Below, in pieces: positions 53,718 through 64,000 of a stretch of DNA of 64,000 bases. The stretch spans positions 24,836,838 through 24,900,837 of the forward strand of contig CM034532.1 in assembly GCA_020002185.1 (NCBI GenBank). The letters run 5' to 3'. The stretch comes from Paraescarpia echinospica (Eukaryota > Annelida > Polychaeta > Sabellida > Siboglinidae). Each line of letters begins with the position of its first letter. The first letter of the stretch is position 1. Made by a program: the position numbers and the translations under genes. The notes beneath the pieces are model-generated. The model saw only the letters and a program-made list of their open reading frames with translations, had not been told where the DNA came from and did no database searches.

Positions 53718-54717
53718 NNNNNNNNNNNNNNNNNNNNNNNNNNNNNNNNNNNNNNNNNNNNNNNNNNNNNNNNNNNNNNNNNNNNNNNNNNNNNNNNNNN
53801 NNNNNNNNNNNNNNNNNNNNNNNNNNNNNNNNNNNNNNNNNNNNNNNNNNNNNNNNNNNNNNNNNNNNNNNNNNNNNNNNNNNNNNNNNNNNNNNNNNNN
53901 NNNNNNNNNNNNNNNNNNNNNNNNNNNNNNNNNNNNNNNNNNNNNNNNNNNNNNNNNNNNNNNNNNNNNNNNNNNNNNNNNNNNNNNNNNNNNNNNNNNN
54001 NNNNNNNNNNNNNNNNNNNNNNNNNNNNNNNNNNNNNNNNNNNNNNNNNNNNNNNNNNNNNNNNNNNNNNNNNNNNNNNNNNNNNNNNNNNNNNNNNNNN
54101 NNNNNNNNNNNNNNNNNNNNNNNNNNNNNNNNNNNNNNNNNNNNNNNNNNNNNNNNNNNNNNNNNNNNNNNNNNNNNNNNNNNNNNNNNNNNNNNNNNNN
54201 NNNNNNNNNNNNNNNNNNNNNNNNNNNNNNNNNNNNNNNNNNNNNNNNNNNNNNNNNNNNNNNNNNNNNNNNNNNNNNNNNNNNNNNNNNNNNNNNNNNN
54301 NNNNNNNNNNNNNNNNNNNNNNNNNNNNNNNNNNNNNNNNNNNNNNNNNNNNNNNNNNNNNNNNNNNNNNNNNNNNNNNNNNNNNNNNNNNNNNNNNNNN
54401 NNNNNNNNNNNNNNNNNNNNNNNNNNNNNNNNNNNNNNNNNNNNNNNNNNNNNNNNNNNNNNNNNNNNNNNNNNNNNNNNNNNNNNNNNNNNNNNNNNNN
54501 NNNNNNNNNNNNNNNNNNNNNNNNNNNNNNNNNNNNNNNNNNNNNNNNNNNNNNNNNNNNNNNNNNNNNNNNNNNNNNNNNNNNNNNNNNNNNNNNNNNN
54601 NNNNNNNNNNNNNNNNNNNNNNNNNNNNNNNNNNNNNNNNNNNNNNNNNNNNNNNNNNNNNNNNNNNNNNNNNNNNNNNNNNNNNNNNNNNNNNNNNNNN
54701 NNNNNNNNNNNNNNNNN
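53718..54717. other. Assembly gap of 1000 N
   Basis: Exactly 1000 N, a standard placeholder; true length unknown. Long open frames across it are artefacts. Confidence 0.99.
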
Positions 54718-55042
54718 GAACGTTAGTGGTGGCTACTGGAATATTGCGCCTGATAGCAGGTCCAGGATTAAGACTTACATCTCCTGCTAGTAGTAAAATA
54801 ATTGCCAATGTAAACGTTGGCTTAGAGTGGGATATTGGCAGTAACTTTCTAGTAAAGCAAAGATTAAGACATGGCAAACTGTGAAGATGTGACAAGGAAT
54901 TTTGTGTTCTCATGTACTGAGAAACTGTTGAAATGACAGCCGACCGTTGGGGACTAAGTGGCTTGCACAGCGTAAAATCGTGACCTCTCGAAGCAGCAGA
55001 ACAGGATAAAAATAAAACACACAATAAAAATGCTGGTGACAT
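54718..55042 (-). pseudogene. N terminus of a LINE ORF with signal-like segment and 2A-like motif (cut by gap)
   Basis: The ATG at 55042 starts MSPAFLLCVLFLSC, a signal-peptide-like hydrophobic stretch. About 80 residues later a second hydrophobic run (TLAIILLLA) leads into GDVSLNPGP (54784-54758), matching the 2A consensus D-V/I-E-x-N-P-G-P with S in place of E. 2A motifs cause ribosome skipping between G and P, and are known at the N terminus of several invertebrate APE-type LINEs. The frame runs into the gap, so the downstream endonuclease is unseen. Open as far as visible. Confidence 0.7.
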
Positions 55043-55734
55043 TGTCTTGGTGACAGTGTACTTTCCTCAAAATGGTGAAGAATAAAATGATAATGTCTCA
55101 TAAAAATAATAAATAATTGAAAATAATAAAATATTTTAAAACTGTATAATTGTACTAAAAATAATGTAAATTTCTAGGTTTAAAGAGTGGGTTGGCGATA
55201 ATCAATGGCAATATTACAGGACGTATGACTGTTCGCGCTCAGCAGGCCTGTGCAAAGTAACAAGACGTTTAGTGCCCGTGCAAAAAAACTCAGAGGTCTT
55301 CACCCCCAGGGCGATTCTGGGTATAAAAGAACGTCTTGTTGAAAAGGCCTGTTAGTATATAGTTTATAAGGGGACTGCCCCTGCCTTAGTATGTTGTGTA
55401 CGTAAGCCTGCAAGCGCGAAAATCAAATCGACCTGTATTATCGCCCAAATAATTTAAGTACAAGATTTAACAGCGTTGGTGGTGACAATTTATAAAATGT
55501 TTGTTTAAGCAAACAGTGCAATACGTTGACACTAATTCTACACTAGTGTCACAGACAAAATTAACTGTTAAATTGCACACATCCCTCGCTTGTCCTGCCA
55601 CAGAAAGTTTAAGGATGTTCTCAAAACTCTGAACCGTCAACTCGCTTGTCCTTTAAAATAACAAACGTGGTAAACAAGGCAGTTATTGCGCAATTGTTTT
55701 AGGAGTCGCGGTGTCTACAAGTAGTTTCGCGCGC
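55043..55734. other. AT-rich DNA, possible 5' region of the 2A-bearing LINE
   Basis: GGGTATAAAAGAA near 55319 is TATA-like. ACAAGACGTT (55258) and AACGTCTTGT (about 55329) form a short inverted pair. No gene. Confidence 0.35.
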
Positions 55735-56145
55735 TTCGCACACAAGTTTCCCGAATGTATTTCGACCGTTTTTGTAGCCACGTCCAAGTCCCCAAAAGCC
55801 TTCTTTCCATGGTAAAAACTCCACCAGTTCAGCGTTTCCGGTTGCCAACACTACGGCTGTCAAATCCTGTTATGCATTGAACTTTGTGAGCAGCAAATGC
55901 CGCATGCGGTGAACTCACAAATCGTTCTAACCAGATCTCGTCTCCCCAATCTGTTTGCTTTTCCGTTTTTGTGAAATGCGCTTTTTTGCTGCTTTGATGC
56001 GATCTGCGTATCCGGCGTCGCCGTGGTACAATGCCTTCCTCTATTGATTGGCGTGCTCAACCGAATCAAACATCCGACAGAATGCTTCAACCTGGCACGT
56101 GTAGAAGTTTGACAAGTGAGAGTCGGCCCCAGAAAATTCAACGCG
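55735..56145 (-). pseudogene. Second NADAR-domain gene, broken by four stops
   Basis: One continuous minus-strand frame carries the full NADAR block order of the Polinton gene at 22712-23167: HLSNFYTCQ, DSVEHANQ, RKALYHGD, IKAAKK, MRHLLLTKF, VVLATGNAELVEF, WKEGFWGLGRGYKNG. It retains the FWG.G form of the active-site loop that the Polinton copy has changed. Four in-frame stops (one after the first third, two mid-way, one after TKFNA) inactivate it. The strong likeness suggests a common source, either another Polinton-type element now lost or a host gene from which the viral copy came. Confidence 0.8.
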
Positions 56146-56879
56146 TTTCGGTTTCACAGCGACCTTCGCTTCAAACTGGGGTTACGGTTCTGGTACGTAG
56201 AGGCTTGACGGTACGAATGGTTGGATGACAGACGGACCATCTTCGTCACAATCGCCGAAGGCGGCAGAAGTATAGTAGTTGCGAGTTTTCAGCATGATGT
56301 CAGCCATTGTACTGTACTGCAAGAGACCGGTAGTAGAGTACGTTCGACATGATGTTAGCCATGGTGAGATCATATATCATAAAAATTATCCACCTCCTAT
56401 ATGGCATGGAAAATACACCATTGCGCATGCATTTGATCTATTTGTTTACTTAAAAAAATAAGAGGCACGAACTTAAGTAGCACTGTTTCACTCCTTTTCC
56501 GCCAGGGGGCGCTTGTTGACCTACTTACATAGTTCACCACCTTTTCGCCACGGGCGCCACTTGACCTTGACCTTTGTTCTTGACCTTGTCCTTTGATATT
56601 TGACCTTGCTCTTGCTCTTGCTCCTGCATATGAGCCATTCAACCTACTTTATTACTTTGGTATGCTTTGCTTTTTTATGTAGGCTGTGATAGGAAATCAG
56701 GTTAGTCCGATTTTGTTAATGTTGCAGCTGGCGATTTGTTAGATTTATTATAAACTTCTGTTGGAAGTGATTTCATTCATGAATTTGAAAATTGATTCTT
56801 GATTCTGTATATTAATTTTAATATATTTGCGATAATTGTTTCGTTAGAATACCTGATGTCAGTATTATTGTTAGATCGG

Positions 56880-57480
56880 TTAATCTACAAAACACGTTCC
56901 ATTATTATTTGAAAATCTTGTAGGGAGTATAATATGGGGATAAAAGCTATAAGATATTAATAAAATAATATAAAAAAACTCTTTTTCGTCTATTTTAAGA
57001 AGATTCATATTGAAATCACCAGCAATAATGATGTCGGATTTTGTTTTGTCAAAGGATGAGATAATTGGTGTTAATTCACTAAGAAAGTGTTGATAATTTT
57101 TATTGAGGTCTCTCGAAGGTCGATACATATTTCCAATTTTAATAACTTTTAAGAGCCCGCTTCCAGTTATTTTGATAAATTGTCCTTCCACATGTTGCAA
57201 TTGATTTAGAGACAGGATTACATTGAAGTTGACGTTGTTGTTTAAGTAAATGACTAGCCCGCCTTTATTGATACACGTTTTGCCTTGCGTGATGCAATGG
57301 TATCCCTCAAATTGTAGGTGTGATAAATCATCGTAATCGGAAAGCCAGCTTTCCCGAAAACATATTAAACTAAATTAAATTGTTTTCTCATTAAATTCCT
57401 CTAAGAAAGCTTCAATGTTGTTATATTTTGCATGTATAGATTCTATGTTAGAACTTAGAATACTAACGTTCGTTACGTGT
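56880..57480 (-). pseudogene. LINE APE endonuclease fragment
   Basis: Minus strand reads FRESWLSDYDDLSHLQFEGY (57350), KGGLVIYLNN, then IGNMYRPSRDLNKNYQHF and DIIIAGDFNMNLLKI (57200-56960) and LPTRFSNNNGT. It resembles the APE of the LINE at 47849. No reverse transcriptase follows on this side. Confidence 0.75.
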
Positions 57481-57989
57481 TTCTGCTAGTAGTTAAACAT
57501 TTTAAAGATCATAATATGTGGAATGACGTATTGGTTGAAAGTCGTCACCAGCTGCCTCATTTAGCTGTAATACATTAAATAAAGAATTCACTTTAGCACC
57601 CCCTTGAAAAAATGGGACTGATTCGTTAACTGACATCATTTAAATAAATATTTATGATTTAAACATGAAGTAACTGCCTACTGTCCACTGTCAACAAAAA
57701 AACTTTATCATGGCAATAGGAAGTTAGCAATCATGCTGTGTAGCATGTCACCATATATGTCATCATACAAGAAATACACGTCTATGCTACAATAATAATA
57801 AACAGATAAGAAATATGTAGAACAAACAAAAATATTATGAACAAGACGTGTCGTGACCGGACATATCCGGACTGACCTTTTAAACAGAGAGTCTTCGTTC
57901 TCTTCAAAATATATCGACAGTGTAAATATGACAGAACAAGAACTGTCTGTATACAGAGTCTTACACATGAGTACCAATACGCACATATA

Positions 57990-60200
57990 TTGGTCAGACA
58001 AGTTAACCATTTCAAAAAGATGCAGAATTGCAGAACATGTTATAATATTGAAAAGACGTAAACGAGTCCATGGTCTCTGTGGAAATGGCCATGGCGTCAT
58101 TGGTGTCGAATACGTCCCTCGCGTTTTGTTCGTATTGGAAACAATGTTTCATCACTTGTTCTATTTGTGCATCTATGCCTGGCCACCAGATGTACAATCG
58201 CGTTAGTGCCTTCATCTTAACGACTCCGCTGTGACTACTGTGGAGCAGTTCCAGCATGATCGTCTGTCCTTGTTTCTGAACGACAATCCTGGCCCCTCTC
58301 ATAATGCACCCGTCATGCAGTCTCAGTTCATCACGGAATCGACTGTATTCCTCAATAACCGGGTCGTTCGTGGACCAACCGGTGAATACGTATCTCTGTA
58401 ATCTGGAGAGTTGTGTTGTCGTGTAGCGTCCACTCCGGTATACGCGCTGCTGTCACTGGCGACACATTCAGCTGCTCGATCATGTCAACATACTCAGCAG
58501 GCGAAGGTGTTACAACATTGGCTTTGTTGATAAAGGCAGTCGTGACAATGCATCACAGTTCTCGTGGGTGACGCCACTGCGATACAGAATTGTGTAATTG
58601 TACCCTTCTAGTACAAGTGCCCACTTTTGAATGCGCCTAGATGCATTGTGTGGCACCGGTCGTTTTTTTTCAAATGGGCGGTGATCCGTGACCAGTGTGA
58701 ACTGGGTTCCGTACAGATACTGGTGAAACTTTTTCACTCCAAATATCAGGCTCAGTCCCTCTTTTTCTAGCTACGAATAGTTCTTTTCCGCTGCTGATAA
58801 GCTTTGTGATGCGTATGCAGTTGGTCGCTCTGAACCATCGGGCATCACATGAGATAGTACTGTGCCGCAGCCGTATGATGAGGCATCACATGCAAGTAGG
58901 ATCGGCTTACTCGGTTCGAAATGAACGAGGAGTGCGTCCGACTGTAACGCCTCCTTCACTCTGATGAACGCGTCTTCTTGTGGCTTCTCCCACTTCACAC
59001 CTTTCTTTAGCAACCGATACAACGGAGCCCGTTTTGTATAAAGGTTCTGCATGAATCGACCATAGTAGTTCACCATTCCGAGACATGCAACTCCTTCACA
59101 TTTGTGGGCCATGTCGCGGACGGCTTCTACCTTATCCGCCATCGGGTGTAGACCGTTTCGATCAATTCGATGTCCCAGATATGTCACCGAAGACCGAAAT
59201 AATTCGCACTTCTGTTGGTTTAGTCTCAACCCAGCATTCTCGAGACGCTGTAGTACCGTTCTCAGGTTTTCCATGTGTTCTTGTTGCGTCTTGCCAGTCA
59301 CCAAAATGTATGTCCAGGAATATGCACACATTCGGAATGCCTGCCAGCAAACTCTCAAGTGTCCGTTGACAAACAGATGGCGCCACCGACACATCAAATG
59401 GTAATCGTGTCTATATGAATAGCCCTTTGTGTGTGTTGATTGTCAGGTATTCCCGTCACTCCTCTCCTCATCCAACAAGAGTTGCATGTAGGCACGGCTG
59501 AGATCAAGTGTCGAAAATGTCGACCCACCCGCGAGCGATGCTTACACATCTTGCACTTTCGGCAGAGGATATTTATCCTCTATGATTGCTTAGTTTACAG
59601 TCACCTTAAAGTCACCACATATTCTCACTCCAGTGCCCTTTCTGACCGGAACCATTGGTGCTGCTCACTTGGAGAATGTTACTGGCTCGATAATGCAATC
59701 TTCCTGCAGTCGTTGCAGTTCATCCTCGCTCTTCTCCTTCATAACATATGGTACAGGCCGGGCTTTGTGAAATCGTGGAACTGCGTTTTGGTTCACTTAC
59801 TCAACTTTCCCAACTCATCAAGGTACACGTCAGGAAATTCATCCATCAACTGGCATGATGTCAAAGAATTACACACTGAGAACATATTCGCCCAGTCCAC
59901 TCTGATAACTTCTAGAATGTTCCATCCCAACAGATTTGGCCGGTCACCTTGCACCACCAGATTAGGCAACACTGTTGTTTGCCCATTGTATGTAATCTCA
60001 GGCTCGATCTTGCCCATGACCATGATGGATTGTCCGGTGTAGCTCTTTAATGTCACATCACCACCCGGTCTTAGAAGTGATGGTTGATGTTCAGACATAC
60101 ACAGATAAGTTATTGTATAACTTATAGAGACAGAATGATTACACGTCCGATGTGTCTCGGTCCCAACGATGTAATCCTTTATTCCAACCCTAGCGGACAT
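57990..60200 (-). pseudogene. Ty3/gypsy-type LTR retrotransposon pol remnant
   Basis: In order on the minus strand: a protease-region block (NLVVQGDRPNLLGWNIL, 59950), broken reverse transcriptase ending LDIHFGDWQDATRTH and LRLNQQKCELFRSSVTYLGHRI (59170), CLGMVNYYGRFMQNL, AFIRVKEAL, RNase H (ILLACDASSYGCGTVLSH; TLVTDHRPFE; 58690) and an integrase zinc-binding region (LHSSHSGVVKMKALTRLYIWWPGID, 58200). Frameshifts and stops throughout; the active-site YxDD segment is not in an open frame. No LTRs recognised. Confidence 0.85.
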
Positions 60201-61150
60201 ATGTTAAACTAATAACAGCAGTAGCAGCTAACTAGTCTGTATGTTTAGTCGTAGTACAAACATAACATTCCTCCACAATATCATTAAACATACAGTGTGT
60301 TCATTTCAGTGATTCCAAGTCGTTTTACTGGCACTCGAGTGCGAGCGGATCTTCTGAGTACCGGAGTGTTAACCACAGTAGGTTCGATGAACAACTACAA
60401 TGGCAGTGACGTCACACGAGTAGACGCGCACAGGATCAGTTAGTCAATTAATTGTCAACTAATACAATGTTGAATATTAACCTTCGGTACTACCCAGGAA
60501 TTGGAAATCCGCATGTGCCATTGTATCTACAGAGTATGCAGCATTTTGATTGAGAAGTGTTATATACATATAATTATCTGATTGGTTTGCACCTACGTGG
60601 CTGCACCAATACATGCTGTGAATATATTGCGGATTATACAAGTTTCTGCCAATTCACAAGACTAAAATTTGAATACATTTGTTTTATGAATGCACAAGGA
60701 GGATATTAGACTACGTGGTTTTAGCAAGTGTGTGTGACTTTTTAGTATTTTTACGGACTTACATTTTACTTTTGTGATTCCACCTGTGTGACAGTGACAA
60801 GCTGGTGATCGGTCATGTGTCACCCAGACAAAGAGAACAGTGTCAACTTGCATGCATGACCCTGGAATACCTGCATTGGTTACGGACCAGCAGACACATT
60901 CGTTTCAACCATGCTGCGTGGAGATATGCCTGTGGTGCGGGGGTGGCACTCCATCGACCCACCCATCGTGGTTGCCGAGGGGGCACCCACAAACAACGAC
61001 CCATATGTGTACGTCTTTCAGTGCGGCCAACTATACCAGGCAAGCCTACTGACACCAGGCATGGGACATTTACCAGACAGGACATTAAGACTCTCGTTCC
61101 TATTCCATTAGACAAGACTCATCCGGTTACCAGGATTGCTGTATCCGCCA
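60201..61150. other. No gene recognised; leader of the next LINE
   Basis: An open frame starts at 60805 but its first 115 codons do not resemble a domain. They may be the LINE 5' leader or ORF1 debris. Confidence 0.4.
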
Positions 61151-63880
61151 TGTCGCCTTCCAGTAACACGGGTGCGGTCAGCCTTGTCGCGGAACCGGTC
61201 ACATTGGGCATTGTTAAGGCTCGTTCAATTCGCAACAAGACTCACGTATTTATGGATTACGCGACCGAGATGAATATGGATGTTATAGCCATTACAGAGA
61301 CGTGGCTAAGCACTGGAGAAAAAAACAATCAAACTATAAAAGACCTGAATGCCGCCGGATATAAGTTTGTGCATCTTCCTCGGAAAAATAACCGCGGTGG
61401 TGGTATCGGCCTTGTTTACCGATCGAATTTCAAAGTGGTTGTTAACCGATGTGATGATGTGAAATCTTTTGAGTTCATGGATGCTGATGTTTCATCATCG
61501 GGAAACTCCATGAAACTTGTAATCATTTACCGTCCACCTTCGTTGAAAAAGAATAAACATTCGTACGCAGACTTTCTCGTTGAATTTGCTGGTTTCGTCG
61601 AACACTACGTCCTATTGACCTCCCGTTTTGCGATTGTTGGTGATTTCAACATCCATTGCGACGAGCCATCTGACAACAGTGTGAAACGTTTCGCCGACCT
61701 GCTTGAGTCACTCAACGTCATTCAACATGTCCAAGTTCCAACACACATCGACGGTCACCTGTGGTGGAATGTGTCGTTGATATGAAGAAACCTCGTTCTA
61801 TGGAAAACGATCGCATACCGAAAGTATAAAAACATTGACAAGGCTGCGTTTCGTAATGACATCGCATCGTCGCTTCTGGCCACAATTCCGTCTGTCATGC
61901 AAACAACGACTGAACTTGCAGATCACTATAATATGGTTTTGACCAAACTTATCGAGAAGCACGCACCACTACAGATGTGTCGTATCGCTGATAGTCCACT
62001 CGTACCTTAGTACAATGAGAAGGTGATCAAAGCCAAGCAAATTCGACGACAGCGTGAACGGAAATGGTGCATCACTTCAAATGCATCGTGAAATGTATAA
62101 GACACAGTGCGCACAGGTAAAGAGGACAATAAAAGAAGCCAAGTCTGACTACTATGCTTCTGAGATAGAACAGTGCAGGAGTGACAACAGGCGACTGTAT
62201 CGTCTGCTAAATGGACTGCTGCAGCGAAGAAAGTCCCAATATCTACCAGCTAACGACAACATCCAAGATCTCGCAACAAGTTTCTCGAACTTCTTCTCTG
62301 CAAACATCGAGACAATTCGTGTGTCTACATTCCATCCAGCACCCTGCGTGTCACAACTTCACTCACTTCCGATTGCGACTACATCAGACATCCGCAGTCT
62401 GCTCAACAAGTCACCAACAACATCGTGCGCGCTCGATCCGCTACTAACATGGCTGCTGAAAAAAGTCAGTGACAACTTAGAACCGTTCCTGACACAGCTC
62501 GTCAACTCATCTATAGCATCTGGTGTTGTTCCATGCTGCCTGATACATGCTAAAGTCACCCTTGTGCTTAAGAACACAAATCTCGATCAGGACAATATGG
62601 ACAGTTATAGACCAATATCAAACCTGCCTTTTGTGTCAAAGCTACTCGAAAGGTACGTTTCTCGTTGTCTGATCGACCACATGACTAATAACAATCTTCT
62701 TGAACGATACCAATCAGCCTACAAATCGCATCACTCCACGGACATTGCGCTAGTTCTGGTACATAATGACATCCTCGAGGCGCTAGACCGGCGGTATGGA
62801 GTCATCCTGGTTCTACTTGACATGTCGGCCGCCTTCGACACAGTTGACCATGAAATTCTGCTCTGAATGGCTGGTTCCGTGCTGGCATGGATGCGGTCAT
62901 ATCTAACCGACAGGTCGCAGTCAGTAAATATACCAGGTGGCGCTTCCAGCAAAACCAGCGTTGCTTGTGGCGTCGCTTAAGGATCGGTGCTGGGGCATCT
63001 GTTGTTTTCTGCGTACACAGCACCTATCGGTGATATCATCAGAAGACACAACCTGAGCTTCCACCTCTACGCGGACGATACCCAGCTATACATCAAATTC
63101 GAGATGTCCGAAACCAACAGAATGTTGTCTCTACGCCGAATTGAGCACTGCAGCAACCACGTCCGCGTGTGGATGGTTGATAATAAAGATGAATGATAAC
63201 AAAACGGTCGCACTTGTGTTAGTATCACGAAACAATCAAGCGAAACACAACATCACCGTGATCAAAATTGGCGACTGCGACATAACGCCAAGTCCTATTG
63301 CCAGAAACATCGGCGTTGTATTCGACTCGGAAATGTCGATGGTCAGTCATGTAAAGCACACGTACTGCGTAGCCTATTATCATCTGAGGAACATTGCGTC
63401 GATCCGATCGTGCCTAACACAGAAAGCCGCAGTTCGTCGTATGTACTATATCGAGTAAATATGTGCAAACTTACGAATATAAACAGGCAAATCAAAGTCT
63501 TGTAATAGGCGCTAAAAACTCGCATCCTATATTCGCTGTGATGTGCTTTTGTACATAATTCCAAAATGATTTAGATGCATTATGGTCTGTCCATTTGAGC
63601 TTGTCATTAGGACCACATATCCAGCTGAAAAAGGCATAAATGTACGATACGTTGGCGTGAGAGAAACGCTGTGATGCAGACACGTTAGGGATAGGGAAGG
63701 GAATCGAGATCGGTATGCTTGCAGACACTCTCTAGTACCTGCTCCACGACTGTGGAATTCACTTTCAAGCGAGAGGAAGACAACCTGTTGCCTTGTGACT
63801 TTCAAAAGACTCTTGAAAACCCATCTTTTCCGGGTTGCTTACACAACATAGGCGCCACCAGTCAGTTTAGTCAGTTTAGT
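61150..63880 (+). pseudogene. CR1/jockey-like LINE, APE and reverse transcriptase, decayed
   Basis: APE: VKARSIRNKTHVFMDY, AITETWLS, RGGGIGLVYR, LVIIYRPPS, VGDFNIHCD (to 61785, where it stops before the SDH block). Reverse transcriptase (62054-62866): YRPISNLPFVSKLLERYV, YQSAYKSHHSTDIALV, VLLDMSAAFDTVDHEILL, then after a stop at 62864 LYADDTQLY (63069). The usual C-terminal block (APRLWNSL..., with FKRLLKTHLF) is at 63738-63850 after an unrelated 63460-63700 stretch. At least four stops or shifts. Confidence 0.82.
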
Positions 63881-64000
63881 TATTTTTTTATTATTTATTA
63901 TCTTGTACATGTTTTTCAACTTATTTTACACAATCTTGACTGATTTATTATCAATATGCCTTTAATTTAATTTTAACGATCATCTTTAGCTGTAACTTAA

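Noticed and set aside
53609..54884. Long ORFs spanning the N run
   Set aside because: Artefacts of the 1000-N gap; only 54718-55042 has real sequence support.
1..64000. CRISPR arrays and bacterial operon features
   Set aside because: No direct-repeat/spacer pattern; polyadenylation signals, introns and LINEs mark eukaryotic DNA.

Overview
The window is repeat-dense DNA from a metazoan, most likely a marine invertebrate. AT-rich host sequence is packed with LINE fragments of several clades, including one with a 2A-like peptide, plus a Ty3/gypsy remnant and tetranucleotide or trinucleotide LINE tails. I cannot place the species: lancelet, mollusc and other invertebrate genomes all carry these families. 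I see no intact host gene. Positions 53718-54717 are exactly 1000 N, a scaffold gap.

The centrepiece is a complete, GC-rich Maverick/Polinton (adintovirus-type) element at 5646-23630 (17,985 bp). It has inverted termini beginning AG and ending CT, flanked by a perfect 6-bp duplication TGTTTA (5640-5645 and 23631-23636). The plus strand carries an RPA-like ssDNA-binding protein, an unrecognised ORF and a zinc-finger/protein-primed family B DNA polymerase. The minus strand carries an adenain-like protease, major capsid protein, a basic core-like protein, penton-like minor capsid protein, a small membrane protein, a chromodomain integrase, two conserved Polinton ORFs, a packaging ATPase and a NADAR-domain protein next to the right terminus. 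Polymerase, capsid, protease, penton, ATPase and the integrase tail carry stops, frameshifts, deletions or duplications, so this copy is decayed as a virus. The NADAR, core-like, small membrane and two conserved ORFs look open. Two features stand out: an eight-unit heat-shock-element array near the left end, and the NADAR gene, which has a second, broken relative at 55735-56145.

Left of the Polinton, 1-5389 is a giant inverted repeat (arms about 1.29 kb). Its core holds three ATG-led fragments of a Polinton polymerase 3' end joined to 65-bp minisatellites in both orientations. Right of the Polinton, 24068-25330 and about 30138-30850 hold a THAP-like fragment and pieces resembling the Polinton left-end gene. 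An apparently intact two-ORF LINE (25340-30137, 9-bp target duplication) is inserted there.

From 31 to 64 kb there are decayed LINEs (33.6-36.0, 36.8-38.1, 44.0-46.3, 46.6-51.3, 52.2, 54.7-55.0, 56.9-57.4 and 61.1-63.9 kb), a gypsy pol remnant (58.0-60.2 kb), a possible ssDNA-virus capsid remnant (32.1-32.8 kb), a 42-bp coding minisatellite and several inverted repeats.
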